In this document: positions 24,824-34,292 of the stretch, piece by piece
How positions within the stretch are numbered: the first letter of the stretch is position 1
How the letters are laid out: each line of letters opens with the position of its first letter
Assembly (NCBI RefSeq): GCF_020911885.1
Contig: NZ_CP087132.1
Span: 992,001-1,056,000 of the forward strand
Direction: 5' to 3'
DNA from: Flavobacterium acetivorans
Lineage (GTDB): Bacteria; Bacteroidota; Bacteroidia; Flavobacteriales; Flavobacteriaceae
Length of the DNA: 64,000 nt
Program-made: the position numbers and the translations under genes
Notes under the pieces: model-generated
Databases searched by the model: none
The model's input: only the letters and a program-made list of their open reading frames with translations
Told to the model about the DNA's origin: nothing

Positions 24824-26263
24824 ATGGTATTGAGTAGATTCTGGTTGGCAATCTTCATTTCTTCGATTGCTTTTATTGTGTTGAGTTTGTTTATGGGAAA
24901 CAGTTACACAATCGATTTTGTGTTAAATGGTAAAAAAGACGACCCGATTTTAATATCTGAAAAATACTTACACCAGATTCCTACTTTTGTAAAAGACAGC
25001 ATTGTCAATGCACCGGATAACATGATGGTGGTCAATAACAATGTGTCAAATCCTGATACGACTTATGTTTATTCTAACAAAACGGTAAAAATCTACAGTG
25101 GCATACAAAAATCAGATGGCTTATTGCCAACATGTAAAAATACTTTACTTGATTTAGTTCTTCCGCTTATTGCTTATTTGGCATTTTTCTGCGGATTGAT
25201 GGAGCTTTTAATTATTTCAGGAGCTTCTGGAAAATTAGCTAAAGCATTGAGTCCTGTTTTTGTAAAAGTATTTCCGAGTATTCCTAAAAATCATCCGTCA
25301 ATATCTTATATGACTTTGAATTTTGCTGCTAATTTCCTAGGATTAGATTCGGCTGCGACGCCATTTGGTTTGAAAGCGATGGAAAGTTTACAAGAGATAA
25401 ATCCCGAAAAGGATAAAGCCAGCGATGCGCAAATCATGTTCATGTGTTTGCATGCTTCGGGGCTGACTTTGATAGCGACTTCTATCATTGGTTATCGTGC
25501 TGCTGCTGGCGCCAGTAATCCGGCTGATGTGATGTTGCCTTGTATTATCACTTCTTTTATTGGTACGATTGCTGCCTTTCTGATTGTTGGAATCAAACAA
25601 AAAATTAATTTCAAAAGTGCCTCTTTGGTTGTGGGTTTAATGGTTTTAATTGCTGCCATTATTGGTTTGTTGATGTACGTTAATCATTTGGATTTGATCG
25701 GAAAAAACTATTTTACTTCTAACCTTTCTGCTTTAATATTAGTTGGAATCATCGCTTTTACTTTGATTTTTTCCTTTATCAAAGAGGAAAAATTTGCTGA
25801 GGCCAAAACCACCGTTTTTGATGCGTTTGTAGTGGGAGCTAACAACGGAGTAAAAACGGGAGTCGTTATTTTTCCTTATGTTTTAGGGATGTTAGTGGCG
25901 ATTTCGTTGTTTAGAAACAGTGGATTATTTGAAATTATAAGCAACTGGATTGCTTTCATTTTTTCGAATATGGGAGTAAATAAACAAATTACTGATGCGC
26001 TACCGGTTGCCTTACTTCGTCCATTTAGTTCGGCGGGATCAAGAGGGTTTTTGATTGATTCGATGAATACTTTTGGTGCCGATTCGATGACGGGAAGATT
26101 GAGTAGTATTTTTCAATGCAGCGCCGAAAGTACTTTTTATGTTATCGCGGTGTACTTTGGATCAGTTAATATCAAAAATACCCGTTATGCTCTAGGAACC
26201 ATGCTTTTAGTTGATGTGATTTGTGTAATTACCGCTATTTTTGTGGCAAGTTGGTTTTTTTAG
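24824..26263 (+). CDS. SpmA-SpmB-like fused membrane protein (nucleoside-recognition domains)
   Basis: A 479-residue polytopic membrane protein. The N-terminal half (with N-F-A-A-N-F-L-G-L-D-S-A-A-T-P-F-G near residue 165) resembles spore maturation protein A. The C-terminal half (G-A-N-N-G-V-K-T-G near residue 345, and L-L-R-P-F-S-S-A-G-S-R-G near 405) resembles SpmB. Both carry 'Gate'/nucleoside-recognition domains. The fusion is widespread in non-sporulating Bacteroidetes, so its role is not sporulation; transport is likely but the substrate is unknown. An extracytoplasmic insert of about 80 residues follows the first helix. Confidence 0.88.
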   Translation: MVLSRFWLAIFISSIAFIVLSLFMGNSYTIDFVLNGKKDDPILISEKYLHQIPTFVKDSIVNAPDNMMVVNNNVSNPDTTYVYSNKTVKIYSGIQKSDGLLPTCKNTLLDLVLPLIAYLAFFCGLMELLIISGASGKLAKALSPVFVKVFPSIPKNHPSISYMTLNFAANFLGLDSAATPFGLKAMESLQEINPEKDKASDAQIMFMCLHASGLTLIATSIIGYRAAAGASNPADVMLPCIITSFIGTIAAFLIVGIKQKINFKSASLVVGLMVLIAAIIGLLMYVNHLDLIGKNYFTSNLSALILVGIIAFTLIFSFIKEEKFAEAKTTVFDAFVVGANNGVKTGVVIFPYVLGMLVAISLFRNSGLFEIISNWIAFIFSNMGVNKQITDALPVALLRPFSSAGSRGFLIDSMNTFGADSMTGRLSSIFQCSAESTFYVIAVYFGSVNIKNTRYALGTMLLVDVICVITAIFVASWFF

Positions 26264-26338
26264 TAGAAATAAAGCAACGATAAATTCCACAAATTCTTGC
26301 CAATTAGTTTGTGGTAATTCGAGAAATTTGCGATTTTT

Positions 26339-26346
26339 TATTTTTG
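26339..26346 (+). promoter_or_regulatory. Candidate -7 element for the 23-residue peptide gene
   Basis: TATTTTTG matches TAnnTTTG, 83 bp upstream of the small ATG at 26430. No -33 TTG lies at the expected distance, so support is weak. Confidence 0.3.
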
Positions 26347-26429
26347 AAGATTAGGAGTTTTGATCTATTTTTCATTCTTTTGAAAAGGGAACAATCGGAT
26401 TAATTAATAACCAATTAAAAAACCAAAAA

Positions 26430-26501
26430 ATGTCAAAATACACTAAATACATCGCTATAGGCTTAGTTATTTTATTTCTAGTAACAAGTTTGTTGAGTTA
26501 A
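26430..26501 (+). CDS. 23-residue single-pass membrane peptide
   Basis: An ATG-initiated 24-codon frame encodes M-S-K-Y-T-K-Y followed by an uninterrupted hydrophobic stretch of about 14 residues and L-L-S. The lysine-rich start and single hydrophobic helix fit an inner-membrane small protein. A strong terminator (26526-26580) lies 24 bp after the stop, and an A-rich leader precedes the ATG, so this looks like a complete small transcription unit. No homologue is recalled. Function is unknown; a non-coding RNA is an alternative. Confidence 0.55.
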   Translation: MSKYTKYIAIGLVILFLVTSLLS

Positions 26502-26525
26502 ACAAGCCTTATTTAATTTACGCAT

Positions 26526-26580
26526 AAAAGTGTTTTTACCTGCCTTAAGCAGTAGTGAAAACACTTTTTTGGTTTCTGTT
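26526..26580 (+). terminator. Rho-independent terminator after the 23-residue peptide gene
   Basis: AAAAGTGTTTT (26526-26536) pairs with AAAACACTTTT (26568-26578), with an inner CTGC/GCAG stem in the loop and a T-run at the 3' end. The only reading frame it can serve on the plus strand besides the distant SpmAB gene is the tiny one at 26430-26501. Confidence 0.8.
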
Positions 26581-26651
26581 TTAACAAAAATGCAAGTTTT
26601 TTTTATGATAATCACCTTGGTTAAGAAGTGATGCGACGGTAAATAATTTTT

Positions 26652-26659
26652 ATCTTTGT
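26652..26659 (+). promoter_or_regulatory. -7 element for fumarate hydratase
   Basis: TATCTTTG matches TAnnTTTG and ends 16 bp before the fumarase ATG at 26676. A TTG lies too far upstream (32 bp) to be a normal -33 element. Confidence 0.5.
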
Positions 26660-26675
26660 CAAAAAACAATATTCA

Positions 26676-28277
26676 ATGGACTTTATATATCAGGATCCTT
26701 ATCCTATTTTAAAAGACGATACCCAATATCGCAAAATTACTTCAGGTTATGTAAAAGTTGAAAAACTAGGGGAAAGAGAAATTTTAACCGTTGATCCAAA
26801 AGGTTTGGAATTGCTTTCTCAAGAAGCCATGAAAGACGTGTCTTTTATGTTGCGAACTTCCCATTTAGAAAAATTACGCGCCATTCTGGATGATCCGGAA
26901 GCGACCGATAACGACCGTTTTGTAGCTTACAATTTGTTGCAAAATGCCGCTGTGGCTATTGAAGGGGAATTGCCTTCTTGTCAAGACACCGGAACAGCGA
27001 TTGTAATGGCCAAAAAAGGCGAAGATATCTATACGGGTGTAGATGATGCCGAATGGCTTTCAAAAGGGATTTTTAACACCTATCAAGAACGCAATCTGCG
27101 TTATTCTCAAATTGTGCCAATCAGTATGTTTGAAGAAAAGAACTCGGGTTCGAATCTTCCGGCGCAAATTGATATTTATTCGAAAAAAGGAGCTTCTTAT
27201 GAATTTTTATTTTTGGCAAAAGGAGGCGGTTCTGCCAATAAAACCTATTTGTACCAACAAACAAAATCATTGTTGAATGAAAAGTCAATGGATGCTTTTG
27301 TTCGTGCCAAAATAATGGATTTAGGAACTTCTGCTTGTCCGCCTTATCACTTGGCTTTTGTAATTGGAGGAACTTCCGCCGAAGCTAATTTGGCCGCTGT
27401 TAAGAAAGCATCTGCAGGTTATTTCGATAATTTACCTACTACTGGAAATATGGCTGGTCAGGCTTTTCGCGATTTAGAATGGGAAAAAAGAATACAATTA
27501 ATTTGTCAAGAAAGTGCTATTGGAGCGCAGTTTGGAGGAAAGTATTTCACCCATGATGTCCGTGTGATTCGTTTGCCGCGTCATGCCGCTTCTTGTCCGG
27601 TTGGATTAGGCGTGTCTTGTTCAGCTGACAGAAATATCAAAGGGAAAATCACCAAAGACGGAATTTTCGTTGAGCAGCTGGAGGTGAATCCAAAAAGATT
27701 GTTGCCGGAAACGGCGCCGCATTTGGAACCTGCTGTAGAAATTGACTTGAACCGTCCTATGGCTGAAATTTTGGCCGAGTTGACTAAATACCCAATCAAA
27801 ACCCGTTTGAAATTAAACGGAACCTTGATTGTAGCTCGTGATATTGCGCATGCCAAAATCAAAGAATTATTGGATGCGGGAAAACCAATGCCGGAATATT
27901 TTAAAAATCATCCCGTATATTATGCCGGACCTGCAAAAACTCCGGATGGAATGCCTTCAGGAAGTTTTGGACCAACTACAGCTGGACGTATGGATGTGTA
28001 TGTGGAAGAGTTCCAAAAAAATGGCGGAAGCATGATAATGCTTGCCAAAGGAAACCGTACCAAAGACGTTATGAACGCTTGTAAAACGTATGGCGGATTC
28101 TATTTAGGTTCTATTGGTGGTCCTGCGGCGATTTTGGCTAAAGAAAATATACTTTCTGTTGAGGTAGTTGACTTTGAAGAGTTAGGTATGGAAGCGGTTC
28201 GTAAAATTACCATTAAGGATTTTCCGGCTTTTATCATTACGGATGATAAAGGAAATGATTTCTTTGAGAATTTATAA
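26676..28277 (+). CDS. fumA: Fumarate hydratase class I (Fe-S)
   Basis: Interconverts fumarate and malate in the TCA cycle with an oxygen-sensitive [4Fe-4S] cluster. A 533-residue single polypeptide, as in E. coli FumA/FumB, carrying both the alpha (TtdA-like) and beta (TtdB-like) domains. Cluster cysteine candidates lie in [10 protein letters not shown] (near residue 107), L-G-T-S-A-C-P-P-Y (near 219) and A-A-S-C-P-V-G (near 304). The beta domain contains G-P-T-T-A-G-R-M-D and G-S-I-G-G-P-A-A near the C-terminus. Confidence 0.94.
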   Translation: MDFIYQDPYPILKDDTQYRKITSGYVKVEKLGEREILTVDPKGLELLSQEAMKDVSFMLRTSHLEKLRAILDDPEATDNDRFVAYNLLQNAAVAIEGELPSCQDTGTAIVMAKKGEDIYTGVDDAEWLSKGIFNTYQERNLRYSQIVPISMFEEKNSGSNLPAQIDIYSKKGASYEFLFLAKGGGSANKTYLYQQTKSLLNEKSMDAFVRAKIMDLGTSACPPYHLAFVIGGTSAEANLAAVKKASAGYFDNLPTTGNMAGQAFRDLEWEKRIQLICQESAIGAQFGGKYFTHDVRVIRLPRHAASCPVGLGVSCSADRNIKGKITKDGIFVEQLEVNPKRLLPETAPHLEPAVEIDLNRPMAEILAELTKYPIKTRLKLNGTLIVARDIAHAKIKELLDAGKPMPEYFKNHPVYYAGPAKTPDGMPSGSFGPTTAGRMDVYVEEFQKNGGSMIMLAKGNRTKDVMNACKTYGGFYLGSIGGPAAILAKENILSVEVVDFEELGMEAVRKITIKDFPAFIITDDKGNDFFENL

Positions 28278-28283
28278 TATTTA

Positions 28284-28306
28284 AGCGCAAAGGGCGCTAC
28301 GTTTTT
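28284..28306 (+). terminator. Short terminator after fumarase
   Basis: AGCGC (28284-28288) pairs with GCGCT (28294-28298), followed by ACG and a run of six T. It lies 6 bp after the fumarase stop codon. Confidence 0.6.
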
Positions 28307-28315
28307 TAAATATAA

Positions 28316-28379
28316 AAACCGCAAATTCGCAAATTATTTCAAATGTTTTTGAGATTTAAAATTTGCGAATTTGCGGTTT
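28316..28379. terminator. Bidirectional 20-bp inverted repeat between fumarase and scoB
   Basis: The arms 28316-28335 and 28360-28379 are perfect 20-bp complements around a 24-nt loop, with core ACCGCAAATTCGCAAATT. It sits between convergent genes and is flanked by A- and T-rich tracts, so it can act in both directions. Close relatives occur at 7384 and 37033. Confidence 0.75.
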
Positions 28380-28394
28380 ATTTTTTGTGAAAGC

Positions 28395-29054
28395 TTAGTC
28401 AATTGCCATTTCCGGAATTTCGCCTTCGATAATCAATTCCGCTTCTGTAGATGCGATGATATTATCTACAGAAACTCCGGGTGCTCTTTCGAGTAATTTA
28501 AAACCTTTTGGAGTTACTTCCAAAACGGCTAATTCAGTCACTACTTTTTTAACGCAACCAACACCTGTTAAGGGTAAAGTACATTTTTTAAGAATTTTTG
28601 ATTCTCCAGCCTTGTTAACATGCATCATGGCAACGATAATGTTTTCGGCAGAAGCCACTAAATCCATTGCGCCTCCCATTCCTTTGACCATTTTTCCCGG
28701 GATTTTCCAGTTGGCAATATCCCCGTTTTCGGCCACTTCCATGGCGCCAAGAATGGTTAAATCTACTTTTTGGCTACGGATCATTCCAAAACTGAAAGCC
28801 GAGTCAAAGAAACTGGCTCCCGCTAAGGTTGTGATGGTTTGTTTTCCGGCATTAATGATGTCGGCGTCTTCTTCTCCTTCAAAAGGAAAAGGACCCATAC
28901 CCAGAACGCCATTTTCGCTTTGAAATTCAACCGAAATGTCTGTCCTGACATAATTAGCCACTAAGGTTGGAATTCCGATTCCTAAGTTTACATAATAACC
29001 ATCTTTAACTTCTTTGGCTATACGTTTTGCTATTTCTTCTTTTCCTAATGGCAT
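28395..29054 (-). CDS. scoB: 3-oxoacid CoA-transferase subunit B
   Basis: Beta subunit of succinyl-CoA:3-ketoacid CoA-transferase, which activates acetoacetate with succinyl-CoA. It has the glycine-rich N-terminal N-L-G-I-G-I-P-T-L-V and the catalytic Glu in S-E-N-G-V-L-G-M-G (near residue 43). At 219 residues the size is standard. scoA lies 2 bp upstream, so the two are cotranscribed. Confidence 0.94.
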   Translation of the reverse strand: MPLGKEEIAKRIAKEVKDGYYVNLGIGIPTLVANYVRTDISVEFQSENGVLGMGPFPFEGEEDADIINAGKQTITTLAGASFFDSAFSFGMIRSQKVDLTILGAMEVAENGDIANWKIPGKMVKGMGGAMDLVASAENIIVAMMHVNKAGESKILKKCTLPLTGVGCVKKVVTELAVLEVTPKGFKLLERAPGVSVDNIIASTEAELIIEGEIPEMAID

Positions 29055-29056
29055 AA

Positions 29057-29758
29057 TTAATTTCTTTTTCTAACGGTTCTTTGCTCAATTCTTTTTTCAA
29101 ACTTTTCGCCTTGAAAGATGCGCTGCACCATAATTCCTGGGATATGAATTTCGTTTGGGTTTAATGAACCTGCAGGCAAAAGTTCTTCTACTTCGGCAAT
29201 GGTGATTTTTCCGGCACCAGCCATACAAGCGTTGAAGTTTCGCGCGGTTCCTTTAAAAATTAAATTTCCTGCTTCATCGCCTTTCCATGCTTTTACAATG
29301 GCAAAATCAGCTTTGTAGGCTAATTCCATTACATGCATTTTTCCGTTGAATTCACGCACTTCTTTTCCTTCGGCAACTTCGGTGCCATAACCGGCCGGGG
29401 TGAAGAAAGCAGGTATTCCCGCTTGGGCAGCACGGCATTTTTCGGCTAAAGTTCCTTGCGGAGTTAATTCAACATCTAATTCTCCGGAAAGCATCTGACG
29501 TTCAAATTCGGCATTTTCTCCCACATAGGAAGAAATCATTTTTTTGATTTGTCTTTTATGTAATAACAATCCAAGACCAAAATCATCAACGCCGGCATTG
29601 TTTGAAATGCAAGTAAGATTGTTGGTTTCTTTTTTAACCAGTTCTGCGATAGAATTTTCGGGAATACCGCATAGTCCAAATCCACCTAACATGATGGTCA
29701 TTCCGTTTTCGATTCCTTGAAGGGCGTCTTGAACGGAGTTTACTTTTTTGTTAATCAT
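29057..29758 (-). CDS. scoA: 3-oxoacid CoA-transferase subunit A
   Basis: Alpha subunit partner of ScoB. The CoA-transferase family I motif [11 protein letters not shown] is near residue 25, and G-Y-G-T-E-V and [13 protein letters not shown] are also present. It has 233 residues. The pair supports ketone-body or acetoacetate use, or leucine degradation. Confidence 0.94.
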   Translation of the reverse strand: MINKKVNSVQDALQGIENGMTIMLGGFGLCGIPENSIAELVKKETNNLTCISNNAGVDDFGLGLLLHKRQIKKMISSYVGENAEFERQMLSGELDVELTPQGTLAEKCRAAQAGIPAFFTPAGYGTEVAEGKEVREFNGKMHVMELAYKADFAIVKAWKGDEAGNLIFKGTARNFNACMAGAGKITIAEVEELLPAGSLNPNEIHIPGIMVQRIFQGEKFEKRIEQRTVRKRN

Positions 29759-29808
29759 ATTATATTGTGCTTTTTAGTTCAGAGTGAATCGGGATTTCAT
29801 GTTTTTAA

Positions 29809-32115
29809 TTAGAAATCAAATTCTTCTGTGTCTTGTTGAATATCGGTGGTGTCTTTTACTACTGGAGCACGATAGCAATCTACTTTTATCGAAAGATTAG
29901 CAGGTCTTTCGAACTGTTCTTTTGATACTTTTAATTCAGGATCAGCATAGCAAAGTTTCATGAAATAACCCCAAACCGGTAAGGCAGCAGTTGCTCCTTG
30001 TCCATAAGTAATCGTTTTAAATCGGGCTGAACGATCCTCGCAACCTACCCAAACGCCGGTAACTAGATTGGGCACCATTCCCATGAACCAACCGTCAGAT
30101 TGGTTTTGTGTTGTACCTGTTTTACCCGCAATTGGGTTTGTAAACATATAAGGGTATCCTGTCCATCTGTTGTCACCACTTCCTCCTCCTTGGGTTCTAA
30201 GTCTAGATCCAGATCCGCCTTCGGTAACGCCTTCGAGTAATTTTATAACTGCAAAAGCAATGTCTTTATTTAAAACGTCATGAGATTCCGGGATAGGTTC
30301 GTAGATAACAACGCCACTTTTATCTTCAATTCGGTTTAAAAATTGCGGTTTGGTATAAACACCTTGATTGGCAAAAGTACTGTAGGCTGCTACCATATCT
30401 TCTACGGTAATGTCTACAGCTCCTAATGCTATCGAAGGTTGAGCCGGTATTTTGCCTTTTATTCCTAATTTGTGAGCCAAAGTAACTACAGCCTCAGGTC
30501 CTGTTTTGTCTATTAATTTTGCTGATATTGTATTGATGGAGCCTGCCAATGCTTGTTTTAGTGTTACCATACCACGGTATTTATTGTCTGAATTTCTAGG
30601 TTCCCAGTCTTCTGTAACATTATGGCGTCCTTTGCGAATCATAAATGGACCATCAATAATAGTGTCACAAGGTGACATGTTTAATTGTTCAATAGCCGTT
30701 GCATAAACGAAAGGTTTGAAAGTAGAACCTACTTGTCTTGCACCTTGGCCTACGTGATCGTATTGGAAGTATTTGTAATTAATTCCACCTACCCAGGCTT
30801 TGATATTTCCTGTTTGTGGTTCCATAGCCATTAAACCCGATTGTAAAAAATGCTTGTAGTAACGGATAGAATCCATTGGAGTCATAATTGTATCTCTTTC
30901 GCCTTTCCAAGTAAACACGGTCATTTGTGTTTTTTTATTGAAAGATTCTATGATTTCATCGTCACTTTTGTCCATATTTTTCATAACATACCATCTGTTT
31001 GAGGTTTTCATGGCTTGTTTTAAAATACGCTGGGTTTCTGCCTGAGAAATATTAACAAAAGGGGCATTTTTATTGTTTTTTGACTGAATAAAAAATTCTT
31101 CCTGAAGATTTGCCATGTGAGCCGAAACAGCTTCTTCGGCATGCAATTGCATTCTTGAATCAATGGTAGTGTAAATTTTTAATCCGTCTTTATAGATATC
31201 ATAATCAGATCCGTCGGGTTTTTTGTTTTGCTCTACCCATTTTTTCATATAATCACGCAAGTATTCTCTAAAATAAGTGGCTGTTCCTTCTCTGTGGCTT
31301 TCTAGTTTGAATTTTAAGGAAATAGGTAAGTTTTGTAATTTCTCTTTTTGATCTTTAGTGATCATGTGCTCTTTCTCCATTTGTGCAAGCACTACATTTC
31401 TACGGTTTTTTACCCCTTGCGGGTTTCTTACCGGATTGTAAAGTCCTGAGTTTTTGAACATACCAACTAAAATAGCAGATTCGTCAATGGTCAAATCTTT
31501 TGGAGCTTTTGAAAAATAGGTTTGGGCAGCTGAACTTACCCCAACGGCATAATTCCCAAAATCGTAAACATTGCAGTACATAGCCAAGATTTCGTTCTTA
31601 GTGTATTGTCTCTCTAATCGGATGGCAATGATCCATTCTTTGGCTTTTTGTACAATTCGAAAAGGCAAAAACTTGGAACCTTCGCCGTGAAACAATTGTT
31701 TGGCTAATTGTTGGGTCAAAGTACTTGCTCCTCCGCTTGTTCCCAGACTGGCAATTGCTCTCAGGGTTCCTCTTCCGTCAATACCGGAGTGCTCATAAAA
31801 ACGTTCGTCTTCTGTTGCAACAAGTGCATCTACCAGGTTTTTAGGTAAATCAGAATATTTTAATTGAGATCTGTTTTTTTGAAAGTATTTACCCAAAATT
31901 ACCCCATCAGAAGAGATGATTTCCGTTGCTAAATTCGAGTCTGGATTTTCTAAATCCTCAAAGGAAGGCATCGAGCCAAATAGCCCCCAAGAGGCAAATA
32001 AGAAAAACAGCAGGATTCCTCCCATTCCGTAAAGGAAAAATTTCCAAAACGCTTTAGTATAATACTTAAAATCTTTATCAGTATTAGCGGTCTTATTGTT
32101 TTTTTTCGCAGCCAT
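29809..32115 (-). CDS. Penicillin-binding protein 1A (bifunctional glycosyltransferase/transpeptidase)
   Basis: A 768-residue class A PBP: one N-terminal transmembrane helix (about 25-48), a GT51 transglycosylase domain (about 70-250; E-D-E-R-F-Y-E-H-S-G-I-D near residue 107 and G-A-S-T-L-T-Q-Q-L-A-K) and a transpeptidase domain with the Ser of S-T-F-K (near residue 463), an S-I-N motif and K-T-G-T-T near residue 675. It polymerises and cross-links peptidoglycan. Third gene of the ricT-gldH-PBP run, 8 bp after gldH. Confidence 0.94.
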   Translation of the reverse strand: MAAKKNNKTANTDKDFKYYTKAFWKFFLYGMGGILLFFLFASWGLFGSMPSFEDLENPDSNLATEIISSDGVILGKYFQKNRSQLKYSDLPKNLVDALVATEDERFYEHSGIDGRGTLRAIASLGTSGGASTLTQQLAKQLFHGEGSKFLPFRIVQKAKEWIIAIRLERQYTKNEILAMYCNVYDFGNYAVGVSSAAQTYFSKAPKDLTIDESAILVGMFKNSGLYNPVRNPQGVKNRRNVVLAQMEKEHMITKDQKEKLQNLPISLKFKLESHREGTATYFREYLRDYMKKWVEQNKKPDGSDYDIYKDGLKIYTTIDSRMQLHAEEAVSAHMANLQEEFFIQSKNNKNAPFVNISQAETQRILKQAMKTSNRWYVMKNMDKSDDEIIESFNKKTQMTVFTWKGERDTIMTPMDSIRYYKHFLQSGLMAMEPQTGNIKAWVGGINYKYFQYDHVGQGARQVGSTFKPFVYATAIEQLNMSPCDTIIDGPFMIRKGRHNVTEDWEPRNSDNKYRGMVTLKQALAGSINTISAKLIDKTGPEAVVTLAHKLGIKGKIPAQPSIALGAVDITVEDMVAAYSTFANQGVYTKPQFLNRIEDKSGVVIYEPIPESHDVLNKDIAFAVIKLLEGVTEGGSGSRLRTQGGGSGDNRWTGYPYMFTNPIAGKTGTTQNQSDGWFMGMVPNLVTGVWVGCEDRSARFKTITYGQGATAALPVWGYFMKLCYADPELKVSKEQFERPANLSIKVDCYRAPVVKDTTDIQQDTEEFDF

Positions 32116-32123
32116 AAATTATC

Positions 32124-32603
32124 TTAATCTTTGTTTTCAATTCGTAAACCTACTTCTGTAATTCCTTCTAATAGAGTAACTCCGGGAACTTTTCCGGTTT
32201 CTCTCACAGCTTGTTTTATGTTGACTTTGTATTTTCCTCTAAATTTTACATTTTCCTTGTAAAACAATTTGCTTTCTTTTATATCGGTAAAGCCATTGCC
32301 CAGCAAAGTGCCGTCCGGGCTTGCCATTTGGTACTCCAAGGTGTCTACTTTTGTATAGCCGTTTGGTTTCTCCAAGGTGACAATCAAAAAAAGATTGTTG
32401 AACTGGTAATTGTTGTTGTCTCTTATGTTTATAAATAAATCATATCGTTTTGTAGAGTCTAATTCGGGTAAATTAAACGATACAATACTGTCTTTATGCC
32501 AGGCGCTACCTACAGATTTGTACTCATCAAATACTCTTTTTTCATCACAAGAAGAAAATAGAATCGCAATCAAAAGGAGAAAAACACTATTTTTTATTCT
32601 CAT
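32124..32603 (-). CDS. gldH: Gliding motility lipoprotein GldH
   Basis: A 159-residue lipoprotein with lipobox F-S-S-C (Cys19), matching GldH, which in Flavobacterium johnsoniae is required for gliding. The body (S-W-H-K-D-S-I-V-S-F then Y-D-L-F-I-N-I-R-D-N-N-Y near residue 60) fits the family. Its first 17 bp overlap the end of ricT. GldH is a good marker for Bacteroidetes. The SprA-SprE-GldKLMN secretion genes are not in the window. Confidence 0.92.
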   Translation of the reverse strand: MRIKNSVFLLLIAILFSSCDEKRVFDEYKSVGSAWHKDSIVSFNLPELDSTKRYDLFINIRDNNNYQFNNLFLIVTLEKPNGYTKVDTLEYQMASPDGTLLGNGFTDIKESKLFYKENVKFRGKYKVNIKQAVRETGKVPGVTLLEGITEVGLRIENKD

Positions 32604-33876
32604 TTTTTTTAATAATTATTGGTTTTCTTGGTTCTGCTGGCTTTTTATCGTTTGAAGGATTTGGGCGTTTATTGTTATTGTTTGCAGGTCTATTGTTATT
32701 ATTATTTGTTGGTTTCGGTTTATTGGCAACAATTACATTTTCACCCGCTGGTCTTGGTTTTTTGTTTGGTTTTTTCTTTTTCTTAGGTTGGTCAAAACGG
32801 GTTAAACTTTCTTGTCCCATCGCATTATTAAAGTCTTTTTCTCTTTCCTGAACAATTTCGATGGCAAAATCTTCAAGAGCCGAAACTTTCTTTTTGAGTT
32901 TATTTTCGGCAATGATTTCCTTTACTTTTTCTATTTTTAATACATGCCAGTTGGCAAAATTATTAGTGTAAGCAAACCACATTAAACCCTTAAAAATATC
33001 TTGTTTTTGACAAATGGCATCGCCTTTTTCAGTAACTAATTTCGTGTCAAAATCAGGAAAACCTTTCAAGGCGTCCATGTAAGTGTCTAATTCATAGTTC
33101 AAACAGCATTTTAATTTTCCGCATTGCCCTGCCAGTTTTTGTGGGTTTAAAGACAATTGTTGGTAACGAGCCGCAGAAGTATTGACACTTCTAAAATCGG
33201 TTAGCCAAGTTGAACAACACAATTCTCTACCGCAAGAACCAATTCCTCCTAAACGAGCTGCTTCCTGACGGAAACCTACCTGTTTCATCTCGACTCTGGT
33301 GCTGAATTCTTTAGCAAAATCTTTGATTAAAAGTCTAAAATCGACTCTGTCATTAGCGGTATAGTAAAAAGTAGCTTTAGAACCATCTCCTTGAAATTCA
33401 ATATCCGAAATTTTCATTTCGAGTTTTTGAGCAATTGCCAGTTCGCGTGCTCTAACCTTCATCGGCTCTTCTTTGGCTCTTGCTGCTGACCAAATATCAA
33501 TGTCTTTTTGAGATGCTTTTCTGTAGATTTTAGGAACTTCATTACTGTTGGAATTAACCCCTTTTTTCTTCATTTGAATTTTTACCAATTCTCCTGTCAA
33601 GGTTACAATTCCGATGTCGTGTCCAGGAGAAGCCACTGTTGCCACAATGTCTCCAATGCTTAGTGTCAGTTTTTCTGTATTGCGAAAAAAATCTTTTCTT
33701 CCGTTTTTAAAACGAACTTCAACACAGTCAAAAGGAGCTTCGCCATTAGGCAAACTCATATTAGAAAGCCAGTCGAAAACAGTTAATTTGTTGCAGCTAT
33801 CGGTGCCGCAAGTCCCATTATTTTTACAACCCTTTGGTGCACCACCATCAGAAGTTGAACAACTTGTACATGCCAT
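32587..33876 (-). CDS. ricT: PSP1/RicT-family Fe-S regulatory protein
   Basis: A 429-residue protein with a PSP1 domain (about residues 100-320). Cys clusters G-S-C-G-R-E-L-C-C-S-T and G-Q-C-G-K-L-K-C-C-L match RicT/YaaT, which in Bacillus subtilis forms an Fe-S complex affecting RNase Y-dependent mRNA processing. The N-terminus has five more Cys (3, 6, 17, 23, 28), and the C-terminal 60 residues are a low-complexity N/K/P-rich tail that could bind RNA. RicA and RicF partners are not adjacent, so conservation of the complex is uncertain. Confidence 0.88.
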   Translation of the reverse strand: MACTSCSTSDGGAPKGCKNNGTCGTDSCNKLTVFDWLSNMSLPNGEAPFDCVEVRFKNGRKDFFRNTEKLTLSIGDIVATVASPGHDIGIVTLTGELVKIQMKKKGVNSNSNEVPKIYRKASQKDIDIWSAARAKEEPMKVRARELAIAQKLEMKISDIEFQGDGSKATFYYTANDRVDFRLLIKDFAKEFSTRVEMKQVGFRQEAARLGGIGSCGRELCCSTWLTDFRSVNTSAARYQQLSLNPQKLAGQCGKLKCCLNYELDTYMDALKGFPDFDTKLVTEKGDAICQKQDIFKGLMWFAYTNNFANWHVLKIEKVKEIIAENKLKKKVSALEDFAIEIVQEREKDFNNAMGQESLTRFDQPKKKKKPNKKPRPAGENVIVANKPKPTNNNNNRPANNNNKRPNPSNDKKPAEPRKPIIIKKNENKK

Positions 33877-34000
33877 AATTTTATATGTAGTGTTGTGACT
33901 GGCACAACTTAAGTTCTTAAAACGATTAATTTGTAAAGATAGTATTTTTTAATTTTATGTTACAACGATTGAAAATGGATGAAAGTGATAAAATTTTATT

Positions 34001-34035
34001 AAAAAAACCCATTACAATTGTTGTTGTAATGGGTT
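34001..34035 (-). terminator. Terminator of the trhO-trhP-ferredoxin operon
   Basis: AACCCATTACAA (34006-34017) pairs with TTGTAATGGGTT (34024-34035), loop 6 nt. On the minus strand the stem is followed by a T-run, 27 bp past the ferredoxin stop codon. Confidence 0.88.
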
Positions 34036-34061
34036 GAATATTAGTGTATTTAATCGTGTTT

Positions 34062-34292
34062 TTAAGTTTCTTTTACCGAAATTATTTTTACCGGACAGGC
34101 TTTGGCGGCCAATTCACAATGCTCCACAATCGTATGATCGTGTGATTTTAAGGTGAAAAAACCTTTGGCATTTTGCGAATGAATCAAAACCGATTTTCCG
34201 TCTTTTTTTGACATTTGAAATTGAACAGGTGCCATTTCTACACAATAATTACAACCAATGCATTTGTCTCTTTGTAGGGTTACAATGACCAT
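34062..34292 (-). CDS. Small [4Fe-4S] ferredoxin
   Basis: A 76-residue protein with C-I-G-C-N-Y-C (residues 11-17) and a distant A-C-P near residue 66, enough for one [4Fe-4S] cluster. An insert of about 45 residues separates the halves. Its ATG overlaps the U32 stop codon (TAATG), so the two are translationally coupled. An electron- or cluster-donor role to the U32 protein (TrhP-like) is inferred from this coupling. Confidence 0.88.
   Translation of the reverse strand: MVIVTLQRDKCIGCNYCVEMAPVQFQMSKKDGKSVLIHSQNAKGFFTLKSHDHTIVEHCELAAKACPVKIISVKET

Noticed and set aside
28456..28923. 155-codon plus-strand frame over scoB
   Set aside because: Antisense to scoB, which has the full CoA-transferase motifs and is coupled to scoA.
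33892..33908. Small hairpin GTTGTG/CACAAC upstream of ricT
   Set aside because: Only a 6-bp stem, no T-run and no partner motif elsewhere; could be chance.
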